A stretch of 64,000 bases of DNA from Cristatella mucedo (GCA_009760855.2 WPIO01000047.1:361001-425000), one strand, 5' to 3'; shown: positions 11,601 to 22,627, numbered from the stretch's first letter. The notes: generated from the letters alone by a model not told the origin. Numbers and translations are program-made.

Positions 11601-14600
11601 ACATCTAGATCCTCACTCGATGTTCGATCAGCAGACGTGCAAAGCAATTTGTTAAAGGCTGATTACCACGGTTGCCTCTTGACCGTGCAGAGGTCCAAGT
11701 GTCCGTCGTATGTCGGCCTTGAAGGTATTGTCATCCAAGAGACACAGAATGCCTTCAAGATGTCAACTCGTGACCGTGGGATTAAGAGTAAGCTGTCTTT
11801 ACTTGTTTTTGGGCATTGTTATCCTGTTATTTCTATAAAGTTTCATGTGATATTGCGATTCGTATAAGCTGCACTTTCACAAATGTAATTATGTTGCAAC
11901 TGCCATGCAACAGAGTACCCTAGATGTGCAGCCAGAAGGCCAACAGATCGTGCCCCACTGTTGCATTTGCTGTGTGCTCAAAAGCTGCCTTAAAAAGTCT
12001 CAAGCTGGAGCTCGGTGCATCCACTAAGCCTGTTGCTAGCTTGGATACTCGTTAGATACAAAGAGAAACTGAGAAACTGTAAACAGATGCCACAGGCCCT
12101 CGAGAGATGCTAGAAATGTGCTTGAGCGATGGAGGTCTGTACAGTTTGCCAGCCCTGACTTATAGAATAATAATAATACGTCGTTTATAGAGTACCCTAA
12201 CGAAACTAAATCCATATGCAGGTGCTTTACAAGTCACTGAAAGGGAATCGATAACCAGGGGATGTTGATGTGTTAATAATAATAACACACTTGACCAAGT
12301 GCTTTATAATAATAATAACAATAATAATATTGCACTTGATAAAGCGCCCTCAGAGAACTTAATCTCTTTCTAGGCGCTTTACATTTGCTGCAAAGTGATA
12401 CGCAATAGAATAGTAAGTAAAATCATGCTTGAAAAACAAACAAAATGAATAACATGGTTAGGGGTTACATGCACTGGGTCAGCATGCAAATGTGGTTAGT
12501 GGCAGCATGAACAGTGTCAGCACGCATAAGCACATCGAGGACGAATCACAAAGACCCACTAAATGCTGTCCTAAATAGGTATGTTTTTAAGTTTCTTTTA
12601 AATGTGGTCAGGTCAGGGGATGTTCTGACGCAGGTCGGGAGGGAGTTCCAGGCTGTGGGAGCATACGAGCTAAATGCACGGTCTCCAAAGGATTTAAGGT
12701 TTGTACGAGGTATTTCTAGACTGTTGGATTCCGAAAAGCGAGTGGTACGATGCTTTGCCTGATGGGGTAGTATATCTGAAAGATAGGCTGGAGCCATAGA
12801 ATGAAGAGACCTAAAAGTGAGCGACAAAACCTTGAAGTCAATCCGTTGCTTGACTGGTAACCAGTGCAGGTCGGCGAGAAGTGGAGTAATGTGGCAACTG
12901 CGACGCTCACGACAGACAAGCCTAGCTGCAGAGTTTTGCACCAGCTGCAATCGCCTGATCGCACATGCTGGTAGGCCAGTAAGCAGTGAGTTGCAGAAGT
13001 CGAGACGAGATGTCACGAATGCATGGACCAACTTGGACGTTGTATCCTTATCTAAACAAGCCCTAATTTTAGCAATGTTATGAAGCTGAAAATAGGCTGA
13101 TTTGACTGTGGAGCTGATGTGGTCGTCTAACGAGAGGTCGCTTTGGAATATGACACCTAGATTTCGAGCTGATGCAACTGGAGATATGCTGGCAGAGCCA
13201 ATTTTGAAAGTCAGCCTTTCCAATTTCTGAATAACACTAGGTTTGCCCATAACTAGTAAGTTAGTTTTATCATCGTTTAGTTTTAGAAAATTTGCTGCCA
13301 TCCATGATCGGATGTCATCAATGCATGCAGCAAGTGAGTTGAGAGAATTTGAGAGCTGGAGGGATGTGAGGAATCAAAGCAAAAGTACAACTAAACTTCA
13401 TATATTCAACATATGAGAGCTTTCAGAGAACTCAATCACTTTCTAAGCGCTTTACATTTGCTCAGTGTCATGCTTGGATTCGATTACAACAGTGTCATGC
13501 TTAGGCCAACATGCTGAGACAATCTCGTTCTGAAGTTCAAATATCTCGGTCAAAGACAATTAGTCCTCTAGACCCTAGCCCCACTGTCCTGCTTCTACGA
13601 TGTATGGATCTGCTGCTGTGATGCATAATTAACAGTCATCAGCCTCAGGTTGTGTCTCAGCACCTTTCAAAAAGGTAACAGTTAGGCCACTACTCAAGAA
13701 AGCCTCACTAGACCAAGAGAACTCATGCAACTTATGTCTAGTCTCTCTTCGACAGTTCCTATCAAAGATATTGGAACGATTCGTGGCAGACCAGCTGAAT
13801 TTGTTTATGGAAACTTCAAACCTTGCTGCTAAGTTCTAGCCTGCTTTAAGAGCTAACTCCACTGAGTCACCATTGCTTTGGGTGTATAACTACTTTCTTA
13901 GGATACAGACTTATGTAGAGTCTCTCTGCTTGTTTTGATCGATCTTTCGGTGGCTTTTGATACTATCTATCACCAAGTCCTTCTCAATCACCTGTCATCT
14001 TGCCTGGGTATCACTGGTACTGCACTGCAATGGTTTAAGTCTATCTCAGTTGCAGACTCCAGAGTATTGGTGTGAACTGACAAACATCATCCGAGGAACC
14101 ACTTCAATACAGGGTACCTCAGTGCTCTATACCTGATCCGGTTCTTTTCACGGTTTATACTGCCCTTCTTGCAGTTGTGATTGCCTGGCACAACCTAGGC
14201 TTTCATTCTATGGAGATGAAGTTTAGTTGTACTTTTGCTTTGATTCCTCACATCCCTCCAGCTCTTCGAATTCTCTCAACTCCCTTGCTGCATTTATTGA
14301 CGACATCAGCACATGAATGGTAGCAGTTTTTTTAAATTGAGTGATGTTAAAACCAGCTTAATAGTTATAGGCAAACCAACCATGGTTCAGAAATTGGAAA
14401 GGTTAACTCACAATCGGCTCTGCTAGTATATCTCCTGCTGAATCTGCACGAAATCTAGGTGTCGTGTTCCAAAGTGACCTTTCATTAGATGGCTACATCA
14501 TCAGCTTCACAGTGAAGTGTGCCTACTTTTAGCTGTGTAACATTGCTCAAAGTCGAGCTTGCTTTAGACAGGGATACCACATCTAAATCCGTCCATACAT

Positions 14601-16195
14601 TTGTGACATTCCGTCTTGACTACTGTAACTCACTGCTTGCTAGTCTACCGGCCTGTGCACTCAGGGGCTTACAGCTGGTGCGGAACTCTGCAGCTAGACT
14701 TGTGTGTCGTGAGCGCGCAGTTGCCGCGTTATACCACTTTTAGTAATAAAAAAATATTAATTATACATTTTACATAGCACCCTCAGAAAACTCAGTCTCT
14801 TTCTAGGCACTGTACATTTGCTGCAAAGGAAGTACGATCAATGGTTAGTGGCAACATGCAAGTGTCAGCATGCATAATCACATATAGGACGAAAGACGGG
14901 ACTCACTAAATGCTGTCATAAATAAATGCGTTTTTAGTTTTTTTTTTCAAATTGTGCTAAGTCGAGGGATGTCGTGACGCAAGTCGGGAGTGAGTTATAG
15001 GCTTAGGGAGCATATGAACTAAAGGCACGGTCTCCAAAGCATTTGAGGTTTGTACGAGGTGTAGGTAAACAGTTAGATTCCGAAAATTGGGTGGTACGAT
15101 GCTTAGTCTGGTGTGGAAGTAGATCTGATAGGTAGGCTGGAGCCAAAGAAGGAAGGGACCCTAAAATTGAATGAAAAAACATTGGTTGCTTAACTGGGAA
15201 CCAGTGCAGGTCGGCAAGAAATGGTGAGATGTGGCAACTGCGGTGCTCACGACAGATAAGCCTAGCTGCCGAGTTTTGCACTAGCTGTAAGTGCCTGTGG
15301 ATTATCGTGTCATATCGTAGCAATCAAACAATGATGACATGTCGGATGGGGGATTTTGCTTTGGGTCCTAGTCCAGCAGAGTATCAACTTCAAGGTTATG
15401 TCACTCACTTTTAGGTCCTTTCATTCTTTGGCTCCAGCCTACCTATCAGATCTACTCCCCCACCAAGCTAAACATCGTATCACCTGCTTTTCGGAATCTA
15501 ATCGTCTACCTATACCTCGTACAAACCTCAAATTCTTCGGGAACCGTGCCTTTAGTTTGCATGCTCGCGAAGCCTGGAACTTCACTTCCGACTTGTGTCA
15601 CGACATCCCCTGACTCGGCTACCTTTAGAAGATGCTAAAAATGCATCTATTTATCGCAGCATTTAGTGGGTCCCTGTGATTTTTCCTTTACATGCTTATG
15701 CATGCTGACACTGTGCAAGGTGCCTCTAACCATGCTTGCATCCTGATCCTGGACATGTCACCCTTAACCATGTTATTCTTGTTGTTATTGAGCATGGTAA
15801 CACTTATTATTAGTTCATGCTTCCTTTGCAGCAAATTTTAAGTTCCTAGAAAGAGATTGAGTTCCCTGAGGTGCTATATCAAATGTATTATTGTTATTGT
15901 TATTATGTTAATTAATGCTGAATGGCTACTACCTGAATATTGTTGAAAACTACTTTAGTGACTTGTCTTAAGTATAATCTTGTGTCAAGTACTTTGCCCT
16001 CGACTAGCTAGATGGGCTTCTCCACACTCTCGTGTTATATTTGTGTGTATTTTTTTAGCTATACCCAAGAAGAATTCCATATTCGTCTTCCAGCTTCGTG
16101 GCTACGAGTTTCAACTATTTGGCAACCACTTTGCTACAAAACCGGCCGAGCGTGCTAGTAAGAAGTTTAAGGCCAAGTCTACAATTGACTTGTAG
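5377..16195 (+). CDS. POP4: POP4/RPP29, RNase P and RNase MRP protein subunit (gene span, four exons found)
   Basis: Four exons at 5377-5618, 9553-9618, 11609-11787 and 16059-16195 (242+66+179+137 nt) join at phases 2, 2 and 1 into an uninterrupted 207-codon frame ending in TAG; human RPP29 is about 220 residues. The order of conserved blocks matches the family: an FL..LP helix, an LSAR...LFD block, PLHxLWx[24 protein letters not shown], and the C-terminal [14 protein letters not shown]29 is known to bind the catalytic RNA of RNase P, which trims tRNA 5' leaders in the nucleus, and to be shared with RNase MRP; its C-terminal half has an Sm-like fold. The frame upstream of 5377 is closed by the acceptor TAG, so a short first exon carrying the ATG must lie further left; I could not place it. 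All introns carry transposon pieces. A candidate AATAAA lies at 16458-16463. Confidence 0.93.
6022..6757 (+). mobile_element. LINE-A copy in POP4 intron, C-terminal RT and 3' UTR
   Basis: A 182-codon open stretch (6024-6572) begins at [20 protein letters not shown] and runs through [14 protein letters not shown] and [10 protein letters not shown]. The 3' UTR and ATT tail end at 6757. It is strongly 5'-truncated but otherwise well preserved. Confidence 0.92.
6882..7046 (-). mobile_element. SINE-A in POP4 intron
   Basis: Diverged minus-strand copy, with TTAACAGCCTCATCTGTGTA, TGCTTGCAGTTGCCAATAAA and TTCGAACGTACGACC. Confidence 0.78.
7190..7900 (+). mobile_element. LINE-A-related, decayed copy in POP4 intron
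   Basis: It corresponds to the segment from the HMADVIAK/YADD region to the C-terminal LFQLRI region of LINE-A (for example GACGATATTTGCACTTGAAT and ACTTATGGGCAAGCCTACAG), with many stops. It is more diverged than the copies at 6022 or 12308. Confidence 0.65.
7905..9550. other. POP4 intron, unique part
   Basis: No repeat or exon recognised. Short frames at 8487-8738 (minus) and 8639-8824 (plus) lack coding features. Confidence 0.5.
9553..9618 (+). CDS. POP4: POP4 exon (PLHxLW block)
   Basis: This 66-nt exon has acceptor GGCCAG at 9552 after a pyrimidine-rich tract and donor GTAAGT at 9619. It starts with one base completing a lysine codon and ends in phase 2. It encodes [19 protein letters not shown], equivalent to human FLPLHELWKQYIRDL. 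Joined to the preceding exon it gives LFDVPK..., only about one residue shorter than the human spacing, which supports the donor chosen at 5619. Confidence 0.92.
9619..11608. other. POP4 intron
   Basis: Holds one LINE-B fragment at 10565-10800; the remainder is unassigned. Confidence 0.6.
10565..10800 (-). mobile_element. LINE-B 3' fragment in POP4 intron
   Basis: Shares GTAGCCAACA, AGAGGGCAGTCGAGGTAGTG and TGAGTAGCATGCAAGTAGCA with the copies at 20918, 46205, 52735 and 63128. On the minus strand this is the 3' part of a second non-LTR family. Confidence 0.75.
11609..11787 (+). CDS. POP4: POP4 exon (start of the Sm-like core)
   Basis: The acceptor ACATCTAG ends at 11608 after a T-rich tract. 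The donor GTAAGC is at 11788 (phase 1). The exon carries [20 protein letters not shown] followed by YVG, IVIQET and an FK pair. This is the most conserved part of RPP29, corresponding to [17 protein letters not shown] and LLQETKHIFK in human. Entry in phase 2 matches the exit phase of exon 9553-9618. An AATAAA at about 11569 lies just upstream in the intron and is probably fortuitous. Confidence 0.95.
11788..12307. other. POP4 intron, unique part before the LINE cluster
   Basis: Contains a weak LINE/SINE tail-like piece at 12180-12240 (CATATGCAGGTGCTTTACAA). Nothing else recognised. Confidence 0.5.
12308..13395 (-). mobile_element. LINE-A copy in POP4 intron 3, RT C-terminal half
   Basis: A 251-codon open stretch (13301 down to 12546) covers [15 protein letters not shown] through the WNSLP and [10 protein letters not shown] blocks, nearly identical to the young copy at 31944-34896. 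The 3' UTR and an AAT/ATT tail lie at 12290-12360. It is truncated at the 5' side in the finger-palm region of RT. Confidence 0.92.
13395..13462 (-). mobile_element. LINE-A 3' tail fragment
   Basis: A short minus-strand match to the conserved LINE-A end (AGAGAACTCAATCACTTTCT, then GCGCTTTACATTTGCT) abuts the 5' end of the preceding copy. Confidence 0.6.
13540..14742 (+). mobile_element. LINE-A decayed copy, 5' segment (interrupted)
   Basis: It matches the young copy from the SPLDP region through RT to the LHWLP region, with many stops and indels (for example LDLSAAFDTIDH is broken near 13940). It stops at 14742 where a minus-strand copy begins, and its missing continuation reappears at about 15376. 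Confidence 0.85.
14743..15300 (-). mobile_element. LINE-A copy inserted in a plus-strand LINE-A
   Basis: The minus-strand 3' end (AAT-type tail, then CTCAGTCTCTTTCTAGGCAC) begins at about 14743. The C-terminal RT frame follows with one open 106-codon piece (15323 to 15003), ending near 15300. It splits the plus-strand copy 13540-15895. Confidence 0.85.
15376..15895 (+). mobile_element. LINE-A decayed copy, 3' segment (continues 13540-14742)
   Basis: It resumes at the [19 protein letters not shown] block and runs through the RT C-terminus, the 3' UTR and an ATT/GTT tail just before the POP4 last exon. The 75 bases at 15300-15375 match neither copy. Confidence 0.85.
16059..16195 (+). CDS. POP4: POP4 terminal exon with stop codon
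   Basis: The acceptor TTTTTTAG ends at 16058. The first two bases complete a threonine codon, giving [20 protein letters not shown], then [22 protein letters not shown] and TAG at 16193-16195. Human RPP29 ends with SERSAKKFKAKGTIDL, a near match. A second AG at 16092 would delete the [10 protein letters not shown] strand that the family has, so the upstream acceptor is preferred. The preceding intron (11788-16058) is mostly LINE-A sequence. Confidence 0.96.
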
Positions 16196-16199
16196 AGAC

Positions 16200-16920
16200 T
16201 TGATGTTTGAGCCAATTACGTTTGCATACAAAGCTAGACTTCGGGTAATAGACACCGAGCTTGTACTCGTGAACTATTATTCACGAATGGTTCTGTATCT
16301 GCACTGCAACATCAGGCTGCAGAAAAATGTTGCTGCCATATCCAACTTGCATGTTTTGAACTGGATGCCCTTGCATGGCCTCGGTGACGTTCTGGCTATG
16401 CAAGTGGTGCCGATGCAGATCCGTGAAACGGCAATAGTTTGGTTGGGCATCTCTTCGAATAAATTCCGACTTGGACTCGCCTCATAGCAACGGTCGTTCA
16501 ATATTACCTGCACCTGCAGGCTCATGCTAGCTGGCCTTTGCTTGCTGAACCTTGCTTGTTGTCCAAGCTTCTTTTGTCGTATTTATATTAAGAGTGAACA
16601 GTGATTTCAATGCGGTCAGCGTTAGGCATTCTACCAATGCTCACTATTGACAGCATCCATCTTCTTCACCATCGTTGGTCGTACTTCATGTGTATTGCTC
16701 ACTGGCTGTTTTTACGCCGTGTGCCATTTTTCACGGTAATTGTCAGTGATGTGAAAATTAACGTACTCACTAGTTCCATATTAAATATACACTGGTCAAA
16801 ATAGCGTTTCGAATAACTGACCTGGAGTGACCTCGTTTACCAACCGAAGACTGGGAGACGAATAGAAGCTTGATAGATTGTTAGTGTTAGCCACGTCACT
16901 TTTAGTAGGGTAAATAAATT
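16200..16920. other. POP4 3' flank
   Basis: Includes the probable POP4 3' UTR up to the AATAAA at 16458; the rest is unassigned. Confidence 0.45.
16458..16463 (+). promoter_or_regulatory. candidate polyadenylation signal for POP4
   Basis: A canonical AATAAA lies 263 bases after the POP4 stop codon. Position and strand fit, but no transcript data are available and another AATAAA occurs near 16913. Confidence 0.35.
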
Positions 16921-16921
16921 T

Positions 16922-17018
16922 GTTATCTTCCTTTGCAGCAAATGTAAAGTGCCTAGAAAGAGACTGAGTTCTCTGAGGGTGCTATATCAAATTTATTATA
17001 ATAATTATTATTATTTGT
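16922..17018 (+). mobile_element. LINE-A 3' tail fragment
   Basis: Has TTTGCAGCAAATGTAAAGTG, then CTAGAAAGAGACTGAGTTCT and an ATA/ATT tail. Confidence 0.8.
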
Positions 17019-17081
17019 GCAGGAGCACTTTTGGCAGATCCTATCGACTTCTTGGCTGCCCTTTCAGCCTCGAGTCTGCCG

Positions 17082-17178
17082 TGCACGTTTGGCCCAGCGG
17101 TCAAGGTGCTCCCTCCGAGCGCCTGAATAGAGATTAAGTTCTCTTAGGGTGCCATACAAATGAATTATATTTTTATTT
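17082..17178 (+). mobile_element. SINE-B, internally deleted
   Basis: The A-box part TTTGGCCCAGCGGTCAAGGT joins directly to the tail CGCCTGAATAGAGATTAAGT and TCTCTTAGGGTGCCATACAA. The B box and middle are missing. Confidence 0.75.
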
Positions 17179-17287
17179 ACGTTCTCGTTGACATGCAGAC
17201 TCGATCTGTTGCCACTGGCTTGCACTAAAGCAAGCTTGTCATCAAACTGCCGGTTTACGGTTTAATATTTAGATAAAAATAGTTATG

Positions 17288-17350
17288 CACTGTAGGACCT
17301 GCCTAGGAGAAGCTTCTGTCGCCAACACTTTTTAAGTGAAAGACTGTTAA
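17288..17350 (-). mobile_element. LINE-B short fragment
   Basis: GAAGCTTCTGTCGCCAACAC and TTTTTAAGTG match the LRLKTVGDRSFSF codons of LINE-B on the minus strand. Confidence 0.55.
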
Positions 17351-18315
17351 TAATAATACTAATATATTGATAATGCTTGCTCAAAAATTTGGCAAGCCTG
17401 GAGATCGAGACGTGATCTAAAATATTTCAGCCTTTGTCGGACTGCTGGCCAACAGAATTTTGTTTTAACAAGATTCGCTAGAGTTAAGGAACCAGTATGT
17501 GTAACAAATTGTGCGAATAAAGAACTTGGTTTTACTAATAATGTGCAAAGTCATGCAAAATGACTGCTGCTTCATACCCAGTGCTATTTTTCGCTTCTGA
17601 CATAGTCGCCATTTTCGATGTAAATGGCCCAGTGAAATTTACTAGATGCACCAAATACACCCGTTCTCTAAAATGTATCTCAACTATGCTGTCAGGCCTT
17701 TTTTGAGCAATCAAAAATTATTTGGTCCCTGCTATTATAATATACGCAGCCGTAGGCCGAACACAGTTCCAAATAATGGGAGGAGAAATCGATGACATCA
17801 ACAAAGGGAAAACCTCCTATAAGAATGACGGACGAACAAAGAACTAAAATTCATTTGGGCTATTTCATAGGTCTAACTCTCACTGTTTGCCAAGTACTTG
17901 TACTAAATTGGATTACCCTCTTTATTTCTATCGAAACTACTTTAGTACTGTAGATCTCAGTGGTTTTAGTATTTCAGGTGGCTGCTATGACGTCAACAGA
18001 AGTTGTCAGCAGTTTCACCTTAACCATTCCTGAAGAAGTGTCAATTCTCAGAGCTGTCACAAAACTATCGAGAGGGTGGTACTTGGACTATATAAGATTG
18101 TTTTTTCTTCGCGTTCTAACAGTGCCAGCAAAAACTATCCTTCGAAAACTGCAGCTCCTTCAAAAAACCCGAGAAACTGCTAAGAAAGCTAATTTGTGAT
18201 AGTTTTCGCACCTAGTTTGCTAAACAATTGCGGTAATATCATATTGCCTTGATTGCGTAAAACTGCAACATGAAAAATGGGTACTGGATTCCGGAATGCA
18301 CAGTTTTATTGTGCC
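17350..18315. other. unassigned DNA
   Basis: The 79-codon frame at 17960-18199 (VSSFTLTIPEEVSILRAV...) is not recognised and has no clear splice partner. Confidence 0.4.
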
Positions 18316-18317
18316 AT

Positions 18318-19650
18318 CAGGGTATACAGCACCCTAAGAGAACCGAATCTCTTTCTAGGCACTTGTCGTATGCTGAAAAAGATGCGCGTCAAGTGGTTAG
18401 TAACAATGTTCGTACTTTAAGAATTTGCACGTAAATGAAGGACAATTCATTTGAACGGAGCGAAATCTGTGAGAAGTAGGCTAGCGTGTAGCTTTTTTTA
18501 ATGTCAAATCAGTGGGTAGTGAGCTCCAGGCAGCATAGAAGCTGCAGATATGGTCTCTTTAAAGATTTGCAGTATGTTGGGAGCACAACCAAGCCTGCAG
18601 ATTGAGAAGAGCACCTGCTATGACCGGACTGTCCGATGAGAAACTGATTCAAATAAGTAAGTCTCAGCAATGGAATGACCTAAAGGGTGACAAAATCTTT
18701 ACGTCGCTACGCTGCTTTGATGAGGAGCCCGGGCAAATACGTAGGATGTGGTGTTCCAGGGCAGTTTCGACGCTAACGACAGACTAGCCTAGCTTCAAGG
18801 TTGTAGACCAACTGTACTACTGTAGACTGCCTTGGTGTACACGCAGTAAGACCCACAAATAACATGCTGTAGACGTCTAGTCGGGATATCACGAATGCAT
18901 GGACCTGTTCGCTGTAGTATCTTAAGCTAAACGAGTCCAAATTTTTGCAGTGTTACAGAGGTGAAAGTGGACGTGGCTGTGAGTTGACGTTACCATCGAG
19001 TGAAATTTCGTTTTAGAATGAGACAGTTGAATTTCTTCCAGGCGCTGCAATCAATACTCTACCGAGGCCGTTTTTAGGGTTAGGTTTTTCAATTTCTCAA
19101 TGAAACCTGATTTGACTAGAATTAGCGAGTTGTTTTTATTATCTTCATTCAACTTTTCAGGGGTTTGCTGCTATCCAAGAGTGAATGACAGCAAAAGATG
19201 CCTCAAGGTGTGGCAAGTTCGAGACGGTGGAAGGTAGAGATGAATCAAAGCGAAATTATTGTCTCTGCATCATTTACCTGAAAATATCGACGCGAGAAAG
19301 AATATTAATTGCAAAAACCATACCTAAAGTGGATCTTTATGCAAGTCATACTTCAAAGGCTCACTCGAAGACTGTTGGCCCTCGACGTAAACTTTCTGAA
19401 TTGTCCCACTGAGATATTAGCTAAACCATGGTAGCAGTGTCTATGATGTCTCGGCGAGAAGGCAGGTAAGCAAGGAGGATTTGGTACCGATGGTATCAAA
19501 AGCTGTCAGATCGGATCCTGTAGAGCTGCTCTTTACACTCTGATTCGGCCAGTATTTCTGAACAGGTCCTTGTACTCTATACTCGTCGCAGTGCTGACTC
19601 TGGGGAGTGATAACAGGCGCTAGAATTCAACATCTGAGTCTTAGTTCAGG
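18318..19650 (-). mobile_element. LINE-A decayed long copy
   Basis: The end sequence lies at about 18325-18370, and the RT regions follow in order on the minus strand: GACAGACTAGCCTAGCTTCA at 18777, TCACGAATGCATGGACC near 18890, and GATGGTATCAAAAGCTGTCA (the AFDTI motif) near 19487. No long frame survives. Confidence 0.7.
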
Positions 19651-19654
19651 CGTA

Positions 19655-20915
19655 AGGCGCCTATACTTCAAGATCCGGGTCACGGATTAGACCCCTGAAG
19701 CAAGCATTAGTTCAGGCTCTTTAAGTGCCATTTAAATAGGTTATACCTGTTGGCCGATCAATACTATTTTCATTAATAAGTAACCAACCAACCTAGGATA
19801 ATTTTCGTGATGTGAATATAAATTGTGCTCTATATCTGTTAGTCAACCGGATGCCATTGAACCTCATTTTAGGCACATCCCTGAATTTCGTGACTGAAGA
19901 CTAACCAAGTGGCCACATTTGTTCACTAGCTGTAAATGCTAAGTGGATTTCGGCAACTTGGCCAATCATTAGTCGCACTCGTCTTGTTTATGCAGAGAAC
20001 CGTGGCGCTAGTAAGATCTTCAGCCTGCACTTTAGTAAGCTATCAGTAATTCTGGACATGGATTAGACATTTTAATTCTGTTCAGGGCCCGAACTTGATG
20101 ACTAGCCTCGGGAAGGGGCAGTCATTTGAACTAAACTATCAAATATCAAACAGCCTTTAAAGAATACACCAAGACTAACAACTTTGATTTTTGCACCTAT
20201 TAGCAGAAACAAGTAAATTATTCCAACTTTTACTTAATGGTTTTCTATGAAACGATAGGCCATACTAGCGCTTAGTTTGAGAAAATTGGCGGACATAACC
20301 ATACCAGGCGTCTGCAAAGCAGGTGTTCAGTTTAGCAATTGCTGCTGATTTTAATGACAACGTACAGACAGGCATCGCCAGCTTGGATGCAATAGCCAGT
20401 GCCGTAGTCGAACTGTCTTTTCTATAGTAATGCTCGGTGTTAATATACTAAAATGTACCAAAATCTTAGCCAGCAAGAAGCCGTCACAGCACTTACATCA
20501 CTGAAGGCATTTGGAGGCATGCAGCATTGAATTTCTTGAGTTTTAAGACCAACCTATTCGCAAATTTTTATCACGGTAATAGCGTAATGAATTTTCGGCA
20601 TCTGACAATACTCAGCCACACTAATCTAGTTTATGAAGATCACCAAAGCGCTAGTAAAATATTGAGCGAGCCCTTCGGCAAGTAATCCCTAATCTCAGAC
20701 AGGCATTGAACATTAAAGCATGTACAAAGACCGAACACGAGTACTAGCTGTCAAGGCAGCCTTATTAATTAAGTTTTTTCTTTCCGTCAAACAAAGAGGA
20801 TACTTAAGTTGGCGACATCCGATTAACGAGCGTCCGCAAGACAGATGCTCAGTTTTAATATTGCAACAGCTCTTTTGTAGGGCTTGGTAATGTAATTTAT
20901 CTCCATCTGCAACTT
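19655..20915. other. unassigned DNA
   Basis: AT-rich, no open frame of note and no repeat recognised. Confidence 0.5.
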
Positions 20916-20917
20916 CA

Positions 20918-21322
20918 CAAAGCCATAAAGACTACGTGGGTGTTACGCAGGAGAGTTTTGTATAGCCCACTCACAGCCTAAGCGGCTTTCGGTATGAATT
21001 CGATAGCCAACAGACTTCGTCTCACGAAACAAAGAGAAAGTGGGAAGCATAGCAGAGTCAGGAGAGAAGTTGAGGTATTGAGTAGCATGGAAGTAGCAGC
21101 TCAGGACCGCTGGAAAGGATGAGCCATAGTCGGCAGCAGGAGAGTAGTTGTCGTTACCTAAGAATTGTGGAAGCGAGTTCCACAGTCGATGACCTGCAAA
21201 GCTAAAGCTTCTGTCGCCAACGGTCTTTAAGCGGAGGAATGGAACAGCTAATCTATTGTTCATACAGGACCTGAGTGCACGAGGAGGCTGAAACTGGTGC
21301 AGCAGTTCAGCTAGGCTGGTCA
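20918..21322 (-). mobile_element. LINE-B, best copy: RT C-terminus and 3' UTR
   Basis: The minus-strand frame from 21263 reads VPFLRLKTVGDRSFSFAGHR then LWNSLP, the C-terminal block common to CR1/Jockey-like LINE proteins. The 3' UTR follows down to about 20918. The sequence is unrelated to LINE-A outside the WNSLP block, so it is a separate family. A SINE-A copy starts directly to the right. Confidence 0.78.
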
Positions 21323-21324
21323 GC

Positions 21325-21505
21325 CGTGATGGCGCATTAGGTAAGCCGGTTTGCGATTCTGCGTCCTTGGTCCCGAGGGTGTGGATTTGAATCCTGCGGT
21401 GCGGGATTTTTTTTTATCGCCGCTGCAAGCAGTAGTGAAGGTCGTTAAGGCTCTTCTGTCGCTATACAAAGAGGCGTTAAATCAGTTAGTAATTTCTTCT
21501 TAATG
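21325..21505 (+). mobile_element. SINE-A copy
   Basis: Has CCGTGATGGCGCATTAGGTA, a B box as GATTTGAATCC, CGCCGCTGCAAGCAGTAGTG and GTCGCTATACAAAGAGGC. Confidence 0.85.
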
Positions 21506-22057
21506 AAAATGCACTGCTGGATGTGCCAAACTTGTATGCGATAGCCAAGGCCATGGCTATGGCCTGAGTTTTCTTCTTAATAGCAGTGCTGCACGTTAAC
21601 ACATGGAAATATAAGCTACATTTTTGCTAGACGATTGGTGAGCTTTTAAACTGAAATTGAATAAACTTAGAACCGCTCCACATTGTCTTTATACTTCAAA
21701 GGCTGTTTAGGTTGCCGTTGGGCACTTACTTCTATGCTCTGCAATCTAACTAGGTAGGCTTTAGTAAGTGACGTGATAACATTTTCATTGAAAGACGCGT
21801 CGGCATTACCCAAGGTTAATGACATATTTAGTTAACGATGACGGCAGAAAAATATCAAGAAACTCAAAATTAATAAGAATGTATGGGTCAAGGGGGCTTA
21901 GTAGTATCCAGTTATTCTGATAGATTAACTTCAACGTGAGATCAGTCGGAGCAGGCGTGATTTTGGACTATTAGGTAGAGGGAGATAGTCAGGGTGGCTT
22001 TTTGATCTTGTCTCTCTAGCTGAGAGTGAAGCTAGAATGATATCGCAAAGATCTTGG

Positions 22058-22180
22058 CAGTAATAATAATAATAATAATAACAATAACACATACCTCAGA
22101 GAATGTAATCTCTTTTTGGGCACTTTACATAGGCTGCAAAGAAAGCATGGTCGCATGATTGGTGGTAGCTCTACCTACCT
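22058..22180 (-). mobile_element. LINE-A 3' tail fragment
   Basis: An (AAT)n tail followed by AATCTCTTTTTGGGCACTTT on the minus strand. Confidence 0.72.
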
Positions 22181-22627
22181 TGTTGATCCAGTAATATGGT
22201 CATTATTAATATGGCAATCGAGTTTACCGCAGTTAACGCGGGTTAAATTTCAGGTTAGACTGAGGAGAAGTGAGCGAGGATCAGCGAGCGCGAATATGTA
22301 CCGCGCGATCCTAGAGGTCGGGGGATTTCGGGTTTTTCCAGGTCAATAGGGCATCCGATAACCTAGCCTGAAATGGCGTTGAAAGTAGGCGCGTAGATTT
22401 GGAGCTCTGTCTTGACAGCGGAAGAATCGCGCTGTATTTTCTAAATAGATATTTCGCTCGTTGAACGTTAATACTGAAGTGAAATATGAAGGTGACGCGA
22501 TATTTTCCCCGCTCCCAGCAAATTACAAGATAGCACGGTTCGCCGGGGATTCCCAGCTGGGGGAGACAATTGGTAACGACTTGGGCACCTTTGGCAGCAG
22601 TAACTCATTAATTTTAGCTCCGTTTGT

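Noticed and set aside
11945-12030. A third POP4 exon reading IVPHCC after CCAACAG
   Set aside because: The acceptor at 16058 gives [11 protein letters not shown] in phase, which matches the family far better; the candidate has no good donor.
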